Source: Bacteroidota bacterium (GTDB taxonomy: Bacteria; Bacteroidota; Ignavibacteria; UBA10030; UBA8401). From it: a DNA stretch of 64,000 nucleotides. The notes beneath the pieces are model-generated. The model was not told the origin of the DNA, ran no database searches, and saw nothing but the letters and a program-made list of their open reading frames with translations. Positions within the stretch are counted from its first letter, which is position 1. Each line of letters opens with the position of its first letter. Location of the stretch: positions 1-64,000 of the forward strand of contig JAJYOK010000001.1 of NCBI GenBank assembly GCA_021796215.1, written 5' to 3'. The position numbers and the translations under genes were made by a program. Positions 18,306 through 25,871 of the stretch are shown piece after piece.

Positions 18306-18328
18306 ATCCCGCCGCTTTTCGGCGGGAT
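18306..18328 (+). terminator. GC-rich hairpin after the Asp-box gene
   Basis: ATCCCGCCG (18306-18314) and CGGCGGGAT (18320-18328) form a perfect 9-bp stem around CTTTT. No T-run follows, so it is a possible terminator or RNA-stabilising hairpin rather than a textbook intrinsic terminator. Confidence 0.5.
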
Positions 18329-18359
18329 CAGAAGTCAGAGGCCGGAAGTCAGAATTTGA

Positions 18360-19724
18360 ATGAGATACATATATTTTCTTGCTGGAATTTTTCTCCTTCA
18401 CTGCGTCGCTGATGCGCAAGACAGCACTTTTATTCGCGGAGCGGACATCTCTGCCGCGCAGCAAATTGAAAACGCCGGTGGCGTGTGGAAGCTGAACGGC
18501 AGTCCGCACGATCTGCTCGATATTTTTAAGCAAAGCGGCGCAAACTATATTCGGCTTCGCCTTTGGCACTCCCCGTCAGATGGCTACTGCGGCTTGGATT
18601 CGACCGCAACGTTTGCCGAAAAAGTTAAAGCCGAGGGGTTCAAATTTCTTCTTGATATTCATTACTCCGATACGTGGGCGGATCCGGGACATCAAACAAA
18701 ACCGGCGGCATGGGCAAATCTTTCATTCGCTGATTTGACTGATAGCGTTTACTCGTACACGAAAAATGTCATTACCGTTCTGAAAGCTCACAACGCAATT
18801 CCGGATATGGTGCAAATCGGAAATGAAATAACTAGTGGAATGTTATGGCCCGACGGCAAGCTCAACGGTTCCACCGGCTGGAGCAATTTTGCCGCACTTT
18901 TGAAAGCGGGCATTCAAGGCGTGAAGGATGTTGATACGACAATTCGCATTATGATTCACATTGACAAAGGAGGAGACAATTCCGCCAGCAGGTGGTTCTT
19001 TGATAATCTAACGGCGCAGGGAGTCAGCTTTGATGTTATCGGTCTGTCGTATTATCCATGGTGGCAGGGAACATTGCCGGCACTTCAAAATAATATGAAC
19101 GATCTGGCTGTCCGCTACAACAAAAAGATTGTCGTTGCAGAAACAGCATATCCGTGGACGTTAGGCTGGAACGACAACGCGGCAAACATTGTCGGAGATT
19201 CCAGCCAGCTTCTGCCGGATTATCCGGCCACAGTGGACGGACAAAGAAATTTTCTTTACAGTCTCATCCAAACAGTTTCAAGTATTCCGGGTAATAACGG
19301 TATGGGATTTTTTTATTGGGAGCCGGATTGGATTTCAGCTTCTCAGTTCGGCTCTCCGTGGGAGAATGTAACGCTGTTTGATTTTTCGGGAGAGGCGTTA
19401 AATTCCATTTCGGTTTTTAATTCAACACCTGTCGGTGTATTGTCCTCGAGCGCATCGCCTCATTCATTCAGCTTATATCAGAATTATCCGAATCCGTTCA
19501 ACCCCAGCACGAATATCGAATACAGAATACCGAACACGGAATTTGTTACGCTTGAAGTGTACGATGTTTTAGGAAGAGAAGTTGCTGCACTTGTGAACGA
19601 GAGAAAATTGCCGGGGACGTATGATGTTGAATGGAATGCGAGCAGTCTTTCAAGCGGCGTCTATTTTTATCGCTTGCAGGCAGGAAGTTTTACGGAAACA
19701 AAAAAATTGCTGTTGATTAAGTAA
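18360..19724 (+). CDS. GH53 endo-beta-1,4-galactanase with T9SS sorting tail
   Basis: 454 aa. Signal peptide (MRYIYFLAGIFLLHCVADAQ), then a GH53 catalytic domain (about 22-355): FIRGADISAAQQIENAGG, YIRLRLWHSP, DIHYSDTWADPGHQTKP, IGNEITSGMLWP (acid/base Glu) and VVAETAYPWTLGW (nucleophile Glu). Residues about 370-454 are a type A T9SS sorting domain (LYQNYPNPFNPSTNIEY, DVLGREVAALVNERKLPGTY, SGVYFYRLQAGSF). The enzyme would cut beta-1,4-galactan of type I arabinogalactan or pectin outside the cell after T9SS export. No clear SD is seen before the ATG. Confidence 0.93.
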   Translation: MRYIYFLAGIFLLHCVADAQDSTFIRGADISAAQQIENAGGVWKLNGSPHDLLDIFKQSGANYIRLRLWHSPSDGYCGLDSTATFAEKVKAEGFKFLLDIHYSDTWADPGHQTKPAAWANLSFADLTDSVYSYTKNVITVLKAHNAIPDMVQIGNEITSGMLWPDGKLNGSTGWSNFAALLKAGIQGVKDVDTTIRIMIHIDKGGDNSASRWFFDNLTAQGVSFDVIGLSYYPWWQGTLPALQNNMNDLAVRYNKKIVVAETAYPWTLGWNDNAANIVGDSSQLLPDYPATVDGQRNFLYSLIQTVSSIPGNNGMGFFYWEPDWISASQFGSPWENVTLFDFSGEALNSISVFNSTPVGVLSSSASPHSFSLYQNYPNPFNPSTNIEYRIPNTEFVTLEVYDVLGREVAALVNERKLPGTYDVEWNASSLSSGVYFYRLQAGSFTETKKLLLIK

Positions 19725-19858
19725 AAAGCAGCTAATTCTGGCAAAAAGGCTGTTTTCAATCAAAAAGACCACTTTCGCCGCCAGAAAAATGAGTTTCGTT
19801 GTCAGGAAAATGAGTAATGCCAACCGGAATTGGAGGATGTTTAACTCATTTTTTTGGC

Positions 19859-19967
19859 TTGACCTTCGGGAATGTTTTATTTACTTTGGGTGCAGTCAAT
19901 TCTATTGACGGCTGTTCGCCGCAGCGTGAGTTGATTTTTTTGAGAGGACGGCGAAACAGTCCCTTAC
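19859..19967 (+). repeat. 109-bp direct repeat, left copy, upstream of the ORF6N gene
   Basis: Matches 20597-20705 with about five differences, in direct orientation and 738 bases apart. Inside it, GTCAAT-TCT-ATTGAC is a small palindrome, and CTGTTCGCCG pairs with a later CGGCGAAACAG carrying one extra base. TTGACC at its left edge and TTTACTTTG about 20 bases on could be promoter-like, which I cannot confirm. Confidence 0.85.
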
Positions 19968-20005
19968 TTTTTACTAGGGGCGGAGTTTTACTTTTACAAC
20001 ACTCA

Positions 20006-20530
20006 ATGATTAAAGCAACCCATTCACTTATTCCAACAGATCGAATTGAACAGCGCATCTATTTTCTGCGCGGCGAGAAGGTCATGCTTAGCACAGACCT
20101 TGCCAGTCTATATCAAGTGGCGCCGCGTGTGCTGGTGCAGGCGGTAAAAAGAAACACCGAACGTTTTCCAAAAGATTTCATGTTTCAACTGACAAAGGAT
20201 GAGTTTCTGAACTTGAAATCACAGATTGTGACTTCAAGATGGGGCGGTTTACGCAGGGCAACACCTTATGCATTTACTGAGCAGGGTGTTGCAATGCTGT
20301 CCAGCATTCTGAGAAGTAAACGGGCTGTTCGGGTGAATATCGAGATCATGCGGGCATTTGTACGCTTGCGTAAACTGCTTGCCTCTAATGAAGAACTCGC
20401 GCACAAACTTGAGCTGCTGGAGAAGAAATACGATGCTCAGTTTAAGGTTGTGTTTGAAGCAATTAGGGAACTTATGACTCCTCCGGAGCCGAAGCGCCGG
20501 CCTATCGGTTTTGGCAGAGAAAGCGAGTAA
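20006..20530 (+). CDS. ORF6N domain DNA-binding protein
   Basis: 174 aa from the ATG at 20006; the longer open frame back to 19817 only translates the direct repeat. The N-terminal ORF6N domain (about 8-95) shows [35 protein letters not shown] and [20 protein letters not shown] helical tail ([19 protein letters not shown]) follows. ORF6N proteins occur in phages and mobile regions and are thought to bind DNA, sometimes as antirepressor-like factors. The gene is bracketed by 109-bp direct repeats, which suggests a mobile or duplicated unit. Confidence 0.9.
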   Translation: MIKATHSLIPTDRIEQRIYFLRGEKVMLSTDLASLYQVAPRVLVQAVKRNTERFPKDFMFQLTKDEFLNLKSQIVTSRWGGLRRATPYAFTEQGVAMLSSILRSKRAVRVNIEIMRAFVRLRKLLASNEELAHKLELLEKKYDAQFKVVFEAIRELMTPPEPKRRPIGFGRESE

Positions 20531-20893
20531 CAGATATTTTGAGTGAGGGCGGTTTTCCACGACAAGGCAGCCACGCTTTTAATGTGGTTTTTTAATTTGA
20601 CCTTCGGGAATGTTCTATTTACTTTGGATACAGTCAATTCTATTGACGGCTGTTCGCCGCAGCGCGAGTTGATTTTTTTGAGAGGACGGCGAGACAGTCC
20701 CTTACCGAATACAGGAGCTGCGTGGAAAAGAGTTTTCACACCAAAAAATGATCACACAAAAAAGAAATAGACGCACCTGTCCACCACGCCGTCTGGTGGA
20801 TGCGTTTAGCACACCAGATTTTGGTTGATAGACGAACATGTGCGGTGAGCAAAGAGTTAAGCGCAATGTTACCTCCATCGAAAGGAGAAGTTC
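20531..20893. other. Repeat-rich spacer with hairpin and candidate R' site
   Basis: 363 bases without a gene. It holds the right 109-bp repeat (20597-20705), a nested hairpin at 20771-20805 (CCACCA/TGGTGG inside ACGCA/TGCGT), and GTTAAGC at 20856-20862. The last matches the integron R' core (GTTRRRY) and lies 38 bases before the next start, the same geometry as the two better attC-like sites downstream. No convincing R'' or L'' partner was found for it. Confidence 0.45.
20597..20705 (+). repeat. 109-bp direct repeat, right copy
   Basis: Second copy of the repeat at 19859-19967. The two copies flank the ORF6N gene; weaker similarity (TTTAA...TTTTTT) extends about 20 bases further left. Confidence 0.85.
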
Positions 20894-21403
20894 GTGAGTT
20901 TAGGTTATGTTGAAGAATTGGCAGTTCGCTATTTCCGTAAGAAAGGATATTTGGTCCATACCAATATCTGGTTCCAACTGAAAAAGGAGCGCACAAAGAA
21001 GAAGGTGGCTGGTTGGTCTGATATTGATATGCTTGCTCTCTCAAAGAACGATGCCTTGATCGTTCAATGCAAGAGTTTTCTCGGCACAAAGAAATCAGAG
21101 AGTATTGTCAAGGAACTCATTGCTTGGTTCAAGAATGCTGAAGATTATCTAGAGACCGATTCACATTGGAAGCAGTGGATCGAAAGACGCACTCTCAAGC
21201 GATGTTTAGTAGTCGACATTTCCGTGAAGAAAACGGAAACGGGGTTAAAGAACGAGAACGTCGAAGTAGTTCATTACACCTCTTTGCTGACTGATTTAAT
21301 AGATATGCTTAAAACCTCTGAAATCAGAAAAGGCAAAGAAGACGACCCTATCATCAGGCTTCTTTGTGCGCTGATTGATAAAAAATTGCTCAAGAAAAAA
21401 TGA
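20894..21403 (+). CDS. PD-(D/E)XK nuclease-like cassette gene
   Basis: 169 aa starting with GTG at 20894 behind AAAGGAG. The nuclease-fold signature is an N-terminal helix (YVEELAVRYFRKKGYLV), GWSDIDMLALSKNDAL (Asp) and LIVQCKSF (the Q-x-K variant of E-x-K, as in Mrr-like enzymes). The rest is helical with a Lys-rich tail (RLLCALIDKKLLKKK). No methyltransferase or specificity gene is adjacent, so it is not a simple restriction system. Its stop lies just before an attC-like site, so it looks like an integron cassette gene. DNA or RNA target unknown. Confidence 0.7.
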   Translation: MSLGYVEELAVRYFRKKGYLVHTNIWFQLKKERTKKKVAGWSDIDMLALSKNDALIVQCKSFLGTKKSESIVKELIAWFKNAEDYLETDSHWKQWIERRTLKRCLVVDISVKKTETGLKNENVEVVHYTSLLTDLIDMLKTSEIRKGKEDDPIIRLLCALIDKKLLKKK

Positions 21404-21422
21404 TTGCAGTCGGCAACACTGC

Positions 21423-21556
21423 GGCTAACACGGCAAACAACGACGCTCCATTTATGATTGAAGGAAATTATAGTTGTCGCTCACTGCTTTTGCTCAGGGA
21501 GAATTTGTCGTTTGAGGGTTCGCAAAAGCAATGCGTTGTTCGCCGAAACGTTATGC
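21423..21556 (+). other. Integron attC-like recombination site 1
   Basis: R''-like GGCTAAC (21423-21429) and R' GTTATGC (21550-21556) bound an imperfect palindrome. L'' CGGCAAACAACGACGC (21431-21446) pairs with L' GCGTTGTTCGCCG (21533-21545), leaving one unpaired base, like the extrahelical base of true attC sites. The centre holds its own hairpin (TGCTTTTGC / GCAAAAGCA). The next gene starts 41 bases after R'. Total 134 bp, within the attC range. Confidence 0.65.
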
Positions 21557-21590
21557 ACAAGCACGCGCCTTCAATCAGTGAGGTCCAGAC

Positions 21591-22037
21591 ATGGAATCAA
21601 TAGCGGTGAAATTAACCAGCTCTCAATTCAGCAAGTTGAATTCACTATTCAACCAATCAGGCAAAAGTGCCGACGTTGGCAAGCGAGCGGTCGAGATTGT
21701 CAAGATCTACTTTATGAGTAAAAACCCAAGATGTACTTTTCCGGTCCCACCATCAGGAGTGGACCTCGTTGTGCAAGAAAATCGCAGTCGAAAGAAATTG
21801 GAGATAAAGGGCACCTCTGAGTTAAATATTGCGTGGGGCAAACTAGGGGTTTCTGGTTGTCCATCTTTTGACAAGTTAAAGAAGGGAATGCCACTCTACC
21901 GAGTGACTGGAGTGTTTGAGGAAACTCCACAGATTTATGTGTTGCGATTCAAGAAGGATTTCAGAATGCAGAAGGAACCGAGATGGAGAATTGTCCAAAC
22001 AACGAGCAATAAACAAGAGCCGCGTACTTGCGCATAA
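21591..22037 (+). CDS. PD-(D/E)XK nuclease-like cassette gene with EIKG motif
   Basis: 148 aa. SGVDLVVQ (Asp) followed by KKLEIKGTSE (E-I-K) is the PD-(D/E)XK core, and a helix precedes it (VGKRAVEIVKIYFMS). After the core the chain has WGKLGVSG, a short beta region (PQIYVLRFKKDF) and a divergent tail. The stop codon TAA (22035-22037) lies within the R'' element of the next attC-like site, a common layout in integron cassettes. No partner gene such as a methylase. Exact activity unknown; nuclease or a DNA-processing role is inferred. Confidence 0.68.
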   Translation: MESIAVKLTSSQFSKLNSLFNQSGKSADVGKRAVEIVKIYFMSKNPRCTFPVPPSGVDLVVQENRSRKKLEIKGTSELNIAWGKLGVSGCPSFDKLKKGMPLYRVTGVFEETPQIYVLRFKKDFRMQKEPRWRIVQTTSNKQEPRTCA

Positions 22038-22128
22038 CAAGCGGGACAAAGGCGCTCGTCATTTTTATATGTCGAACTCGCTTCATTGCGTTCGCCCGCA
22101 TCGACTTCTTCCCGACGAGACGTTATGC
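22032..22128 (+). other. Integron attC-like recombination site 2
   Basis: R'' GCATAAC (22032-22038) is the exact complement of R' GTTATGC (22122-22128). L'' CGGGACAAAGG (22042-22052) pairs with L' CTTCTTCCCG (22105-22114) with one extra base and one mismatch. Length 97 bp. It closes a cassette of about 572 bases that starts in attC-like site 1. No integrase gene or attI site is in the window. Confidence 0.68.
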
Positions 22129-22166
22129 GTCACTGTTTCTCACTCATCATCTAAGAAGGAGAACTT

Positions 22167-22517
22167 ATGAACTGTCCATCGTGTAATCAGTTGGCTACTT
22201 CATTTCTGCGAAATACATTTTCACGTCAGGGCGTTTCCATCACCCAATCAGCAAAGGGATATCTCAAATGCCAGCATTGCGGAACGCTTCTGCGCATTAC
22301 GGGCTTTGGCAAACAATTTTGGTATTACTTTACCGGAACATTTATCGTGTTAGCGGCATTCGCGCTTTTGTACCGGCGGCTGATGGAAACTGCGGGGACC
22401 GGAGCAACCGCGGCGATCTGGATTGTGATTGTGCTGGGGGTAATGTTCGTTGTTACTTTCGGCCTCTGGAAGAATGCGCAGGTTGAAAAGGTTGACGAAG
22501 GCGCGCCGGCAAAGTGA
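22167..22517 (+). CDS. Small zinc-ribbon-like membrane protein
   Basis: 116 aa with AAGGAG upstream of the ATG. Two Cys pairs (MNCPSC, and CQHC near residue 35) suggest a small zinc ribbon, followed by two transmembrane segments (about 52-70, FTGTFIVLAAFALLY; about 80-98, AAIWIVIVLGVMFVVTF) and a charged tail. It lies 38 bases after attC-like site 2, so it could be a further cassette, but no attC-like site follows it. No known family recognised. Confidence 0.6.
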   Translation: MNCPSCNQLATSFLRNTFSRQGVSITQSAKGYLKCQHCGTLLRITGFGKQFWYYFTGTFIVLAAFALLYRRLMETAGTGATAAIWIVIVLGVMFVVTFGLWKNAQVEKVDEGAPAK

Positions 22518-22521
22518 GCTT

Positions 22522-22550
22522 TCACGTCTTCGCGTCTTTGCGTGAGAGAG
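22522..22550. repeat. Short repeat, family E
   Basis: CACGTCTTCGCGTCTTTGCGTGAG lies between the zinc-ribbon-like gene and the next small gene. It is similar to the 12244-12311 repeat. Confidence 0.45.
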
Positions 22551-22588
22551 ATTTAATTCTGCAGGTACATACTAAAGGAGAACGAACC

Positions 22589-22798
22589 ATGAACATTAAA
22601 AAATATTCGATTGACTTCGCGCTGACATTCGTTGTCGTGCTTGTTGTCAGCATCATTGTTACTTTCCTTTACAGTCTGATTGCGCACGGTGAGGGTGCTG
22701 TTGACTGGGAGACAGCCTTTCGTCTGGCGATCATCCTTGGAATTGTGCTGCCGTGGGTGCATCTCCGCGAGCAGAAGAATAAAGCAACGATGCCTTAA
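22589..22798 (+). CDS. Small two-helix membrane protein
   Basis: 69 aa from the ATG at 22589, chosen because AAAGGAG precedes it. Two hydrophobic segments (FALTFVVVLVVSIIVTFLYSLI and AFRLAIILGIVLPWVHL) with a short polar loop. No recognised domain. It follows the zinc-ribbon-like gene by 71 bases and precedes a DUF4440 gene by 13, so the three may be co-transcribed. Confidence 0.6.
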   Translation: MNIKKYSIDFALTFVVVLVVSIIVTFLYSLIAHGEGAVDWETAFRLAIILGIVLPWVHLREQKNKATMP

Positions 22799-22811
22799 TT
22801 GTTGTGGTTAG

Positions 22812-23192
22812 ATGAACGAGAAGATGATGAAAATAAGTGAAGAAAGTTTTGAAGAGTTAAGAAAGCTTGAAGAATCGCTCTATGTTACAAAGACACGTTT
22901 CGACTCCGCTTATGTAAGCCGCATTTTTGCACCGGGCTTTTTTGAGTTCGGCAAATCGGGAAGAATATACACGCGCGAAGAAGCTCTTGCCGCGCCTTCG
23001 CATGAAATTAACGCACAGCTTCCGCTGAAGAATTTTAAAGTTCATCCCGTCACGAATGATATCGTGCTTGTAACGTATGTAAGTGAAGTGCAATCCGACA
23101 CGCTTGAAGTGACAAACAGAAGCTCACTCTGGATGCGAACGCGGAACGGATGGCAATTGCAGTTTCATCAGGGGACGCCGGTGCGAAAGTAG
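22812..23192 (+). CDS. DUF4440 / NTF2-like protein
   Basis: 126 aa. Fold signature of the NTF2/DUF4440 superfamily: an N-terminal helix pair (SFEELRKLEESL, DSAYVSRIFAPGFFEFGKSG), YTREEALAA, then beta strands NDIVLVTYVSEVQ, SLWMRTRNGWQLQFHQGTPV. Length is typical. These proteins are small cone-shaped ligand-binding or enzymatic domains of varied function, so no specific activity can be named. It is 13 bases after the small membrane protein gene, on the same strand. Confidence 0.85.
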   Translation: MNEKMMKISEESFEELRKLEESLYVTKTRFDSAYVSRIFAPGFFEFGKSGRIYTREEALAAPSHEINAQLPLKNFKVHPVTNDIVLVTYVSEVQSDTLEVTNRSSLWMRTRNGWQLQFHQGTPVRK

Positions 23193-23272
23193 AGTCGCCT
23201 GTGCTGTTTAGCATAAAGAGATTTATGTTAAAATGGTTTGGTAATTTTCGTATGTTGAGCCTCTAAATGTAA

Positions 23273-23296
23273 CGTTCCCAACTGAGCTTGGGAACG
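23273..23296. repeat. REP-like hairpin, family C (CGTTCCCA...TGGGAACG)
   Basis: CGTTCCCAA (23273-23281) and TTGGGAACG (23288-23296) form a perfect 9-bp stem, followed by AGATAA. Related hairpins are at 24030, 62607 and 62726. Confidence 0.8.
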
Positions 23297-23320
23297 AGAT
23301 AAAAAGCCAAGTGGAAGAGA

Positions 23321-23946
23321 ATGACTGCAAAGGAGATTATTCAAGGGAACATTAACAGAGTAGCAGAAACCCATTTTATTCTCCGCTCTGTGCTTGTTAG
23401 TGCTCTAAAGAATCAAATCACACTGAAGAGGGCAAAAGGTTTCTTAATGGTGCAAGCACCTACTATGAATATTGGACGAGAAGTTTAAGTGATAAATTTT
23501 ACGATATGGGCACGCTTGTTCGGCTTGGAACAGAAATAGAAAATGCCCTCAAATATTACTACATGGAAAAGAAAGATTATCGAGACTTAATTGATTTGAA
23601 AAGGGATATTAATTTCGAAAAGAACATCTTTCAAAGAATAATGCCTTGGACACAAAACAATGTGTTGGATTTGTATAAAGTTCAATTGAATATTGACCTG
23701 CACAACAATTCCAAATTGAAAAATATTCAGGAACTAATGCTTTGCAGACATTTGTACGCACATAATTCAGGACTGTTGAATGACGATTTTATAAGTAAGT
23801 ACCAACGACTAACAGATGTAGATGTCACCAAATTGCCAAACATTGCGGCTATTTATCCCGCAAACGACACTTACTATTTTAGTCCATTAAATAAACTTGA
23901 TAATTTCATTGAGGATTGCCGAAACTTTATTAGGCAGTTACCATAA
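23321..23946 (+). pseudogene. HEPN-domain gene with a one-base frameshift
   Basis: An ATG at 23321 (MTAKEIIQGNINRVAE) with GGAAGAGA upstream opens a frame that reads to ...SVLVSALK. At 23408-23410 it must shift by -1 to continue as ESNHTEEGKRFLNGAS...YDMGTLVRLGTEIENALKYY to the stop at 23946. Restoring one G in CTAAAG would give a single 208-aa protein. The C-terminal part (23506-23946) holds LCRHLYAHNSG, an R-x4-H motif typical of HEPN RNases, in an all-helical context. HEPN proteins are often RNases in defence or toxin systems. The gene is bracketed by REP hairpins. The shift could be real decay or an assembly error. Confidence 0.65.
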
Positions 23947-23968
23947 CAGGTGGAGAAAATATTTTATC

Positions 23969-24055
23969 TCGCTCCCACATTCTGCGTGGAAGTGAATGCG
24001 AGACGCTCAACGTTGAAAAAACCTTGAAACGTTCCCACGCCGGAGCGTGGGAACG
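23969..24055. repeat. Two REP-like hairpins, family C
   Basis: An imperfect CTCCCAC...GTGGAAG hairpin (about 23969-23993) is followed by a perfect 11-bp one, CGTTCCCACGC / GCGTGGGAACG (24030-24055, loop CGGA), then GAGATAACG. They close the accessory region before the GT39 gene. Confidence 0.75.
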
Positions 24056-24120
24056 AGATAACGGCGTGCGGGAATGACAGTTTTGAGAGAGCACCGAGTA
24101 GTTACCAACATGGAAGAAAT

Positions 24121-25683
24121 ATGAAAAAGTTCAGCTACGGTTTCATCAAGGAACACAAATATCTTTTTCTTATCGCTTCGCTCAACTTCGTGCTTATCTA
24201 TGCATCATCGTTTGTAAAAGCGTACGGTTATTTCATTGACGAGTTCTATTATATCGCGTGCGCCGCGAGGCCCGCGTTCGGGTACGTTGACCATCCTCCG
24301 TTAGCTCCGTTTATTCTTACGGCGTTTTCGTTTTTCTTCGGCACGTCGCTTCTTGCCATAAGAATTTTGCCGGCACTGGCGCAATCTGCTTCTGTGTTCT
24401 ATACCGGAATGCTGGCAAAAGAAATCGGCGGCGGGAGATTTGCGCAGTGTCTCGCCGCATGCGCCATGGCAGCCTCGCCGGTGATTGTGGCATTCGGCGC
24501 ATTTTATTCTATGAACGCATACGAGCCGCTGCTTGCAATTGTGCTTCTGATTTTTACAGTGAGAATGATAAAAGAAAATAATCCTCAGCGGTGGGTTGTG
24601 CTCGGCATTATCATGGGCTTGGGGATGATGAACAAACATACGTTTGCGGTTTTTATTGCCGGGCTGGTTTTTTCTCTGCTTATGACCGGGCAATGGAGAC
24701 TTGTTTTCAATAAATGGTTTGCCGCCGGTTCGCTGATCGCGCTTTTCATCTTCTTGCCGAACATTTTGTGGCAAGTGCAGAACAATTATCCTTCGCTTGA
24801 GTTCTATAGAAATATCAGCGCGCACAAAAATGTTTACACTCCGCCGCTCACCTTCTTTGAAAATCAGGTAATGGAAATGTCTCCTTCTTCTTTTCCGATC
24901 TGGTGTGCAGGGATAATATTTTTATTCTTCTCCAAAAGTGTGAAGAGCTGCAAATTTCTTGCGGCACTGTTTTTAAGCCTGTTCCTTTTTATGATGATTT
25001 CGGGGTCAAGCCGTCCGGACAGGCTGATGTTCGCGTATCCCGCGGTTTTTGCCGGCGGCGGTTTCTTTTTCGAACGCTTCATACTCAAGCACAACGCGCG
25101 GTGGCTGAAAGCGGCGCTGATAGTTTTCCTGTATGCCGGACTTGCAATCGGAGTGCCCGTGATCCTTCCGTACTTTACTTATGAACAAGTGCGTTCGTAC
25201 ACAAAATTTCTGGGATTGAACACAGAGCTTGAAACAGGAAATAAACCGCCTCTTCCACAGATTCTTGCGGACAGAATAGGGTGGAAGGAAAAATTCAATC
25301 TGGTTCTCAACGCGTATCAAAGTCTGCCGGATTCGGAAAAAGCGAAGACAATAATTGCGGCTGAAAATTACGGGCAGGCGGGCGCGCTTGAGCTTTACGG
25401 CAAGAAATATGATTTTCCTTTCGTTGCATCAGGGCATAACACGTATTATTTGTGGAGCAAAGAAAAATTAGAAAGTGGTACGGATTTTAAGATTCTTCTT
25501 CAATTGGGGTATGAAAGAGATTTGAGCGGATTGAAAAATGTTTTTGATAGTGTTGAAGTGTATCCGGGAGAGTTTACAAACGAGTACGTTACGTCGCACG
25601 AAAACCATCTTAAAGTTTTTATTTGCCGCGGACCCAAAATTCCGCCTTTGGAAATGTTGGAAAGAGGAAGGTTTTATTATTAA
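24121..25683 (+). CDS. GT39-type (ArnT/PMT-like) membrane glycosyltransferase
   Basis: 520 aa with about ten or more transmembrane segments. The first extracytoplasmic loop has the PMT_2 signature: YGYFIDEFYYIACAARP (acidic catalytic site) and GYVDHPPLAPFI. Later loops carry GMMNKHTFAVFIAGLVFSLL and FLPNILWQVQNNYPSLEFY, as in undecaprenyl-phosphate sugar transferases. A soluble C-terminal domain (about 360-520) follows. It likely moves a sugar from a polyprenyl-phosphate donor to a lipid or protein on the outer face of the inner membrane; donor and acceptor are unknown. GGAAGAA precedes the ATG. It stands alone. Confidence 0.88.
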   Translation: MKKFSYGFIKEHKYLFLIASLNFVLIYASSFVKAYGYFIDEFYYIACAARPAFGYVDHPPLAPFILTAFSFFFGTSLLAIRILPALAQSASVFYTGMLAKEIGGGRFAQCLAACAMAASPVIVAFGAFYSMNAYEPLLAIVLLIFTVRMIKENNPQRWVVLGIIMGLGMMNKHTFAVFIAGLVFSLLMTGQWRLVFNKWFAAGSLIALFIFLPNILWQVQNNYPSLEFYRNISAHKNVYTPPLTFFENQVMEMSPSSFPIWCAGIIFLFFSKSVKSCKFLAALFLSLFLFMMISGSSRPDRLMFAYPAVFAGGGFFFERFILKHNARWLKAALIVFLYAGLAIGVPVILPYFTYEQVRSYTKFLGLNTELETGNKPPLPQILADRIGWKEKFNLVLNAYQSLPDSEKAKTIIAAENYGQAGALELYGKKYDFPFVASGHNTYYLWSKEKLESGTDFKILLQLGYERDLSGLKNVFDSVEVYPGEFTNEYVTSHENHLKVFICRGPKIPPLEMLERGRFYY

Positions 25684-25871
25684 TTGATGTTACGCAGAAA
25701 CCTTCTTTCAATAGCCACGACATTTATGTCGTGGAAAAAGAAGCTACCCCCTCTCGGGGCTTTAGCCCAAAACAGTATGATTTCGGCTAAAGCCGACTTT
25801 GGTTTGGCATATTCCACCCACGGCCTGAAGGTCGTGGCAATAGAAAATCTATCTTTGCGTACCATCACTTA
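25684..25871. repeat. Long imperfect palindrome with nested hairpins (REPIN/MITE-like)
   Basis: The two ends are inverted copies (TTACGCAGA... / ...TTTGCGTACC). Inside are hairpins CCACGAC-ATTTAT-GTCGTGG (25715-25734) and CCACGGCC-TGAA-GGTCGTGG (25818-25837), and a central pair GGCTTTAGCC / GGCTAAAGCC. Both strands show short open frames of mirror sequence, which follow from the palindrome and are not genes. It begins right at the stop of the GT39 gene. Confidence 0.75.

Noticed and set aside
18306..18328. Strong intrinsic terminator
   Set aside because: The stem is good, but no T-run follows, so it is listed only as a possible terminator.
19817..20005. 63-codon extension of the ORF6N gene, and a similar frame at 20543-20770
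   Set aside because: Both are translations of the 109-bp direct repeat; ORF6N homology begins only after the ATG at 20006.
20894..22037. A restriction-modification system
   Set aside because: Two nuclease-like genes but no methyltransferase or specificity subunit nearby.
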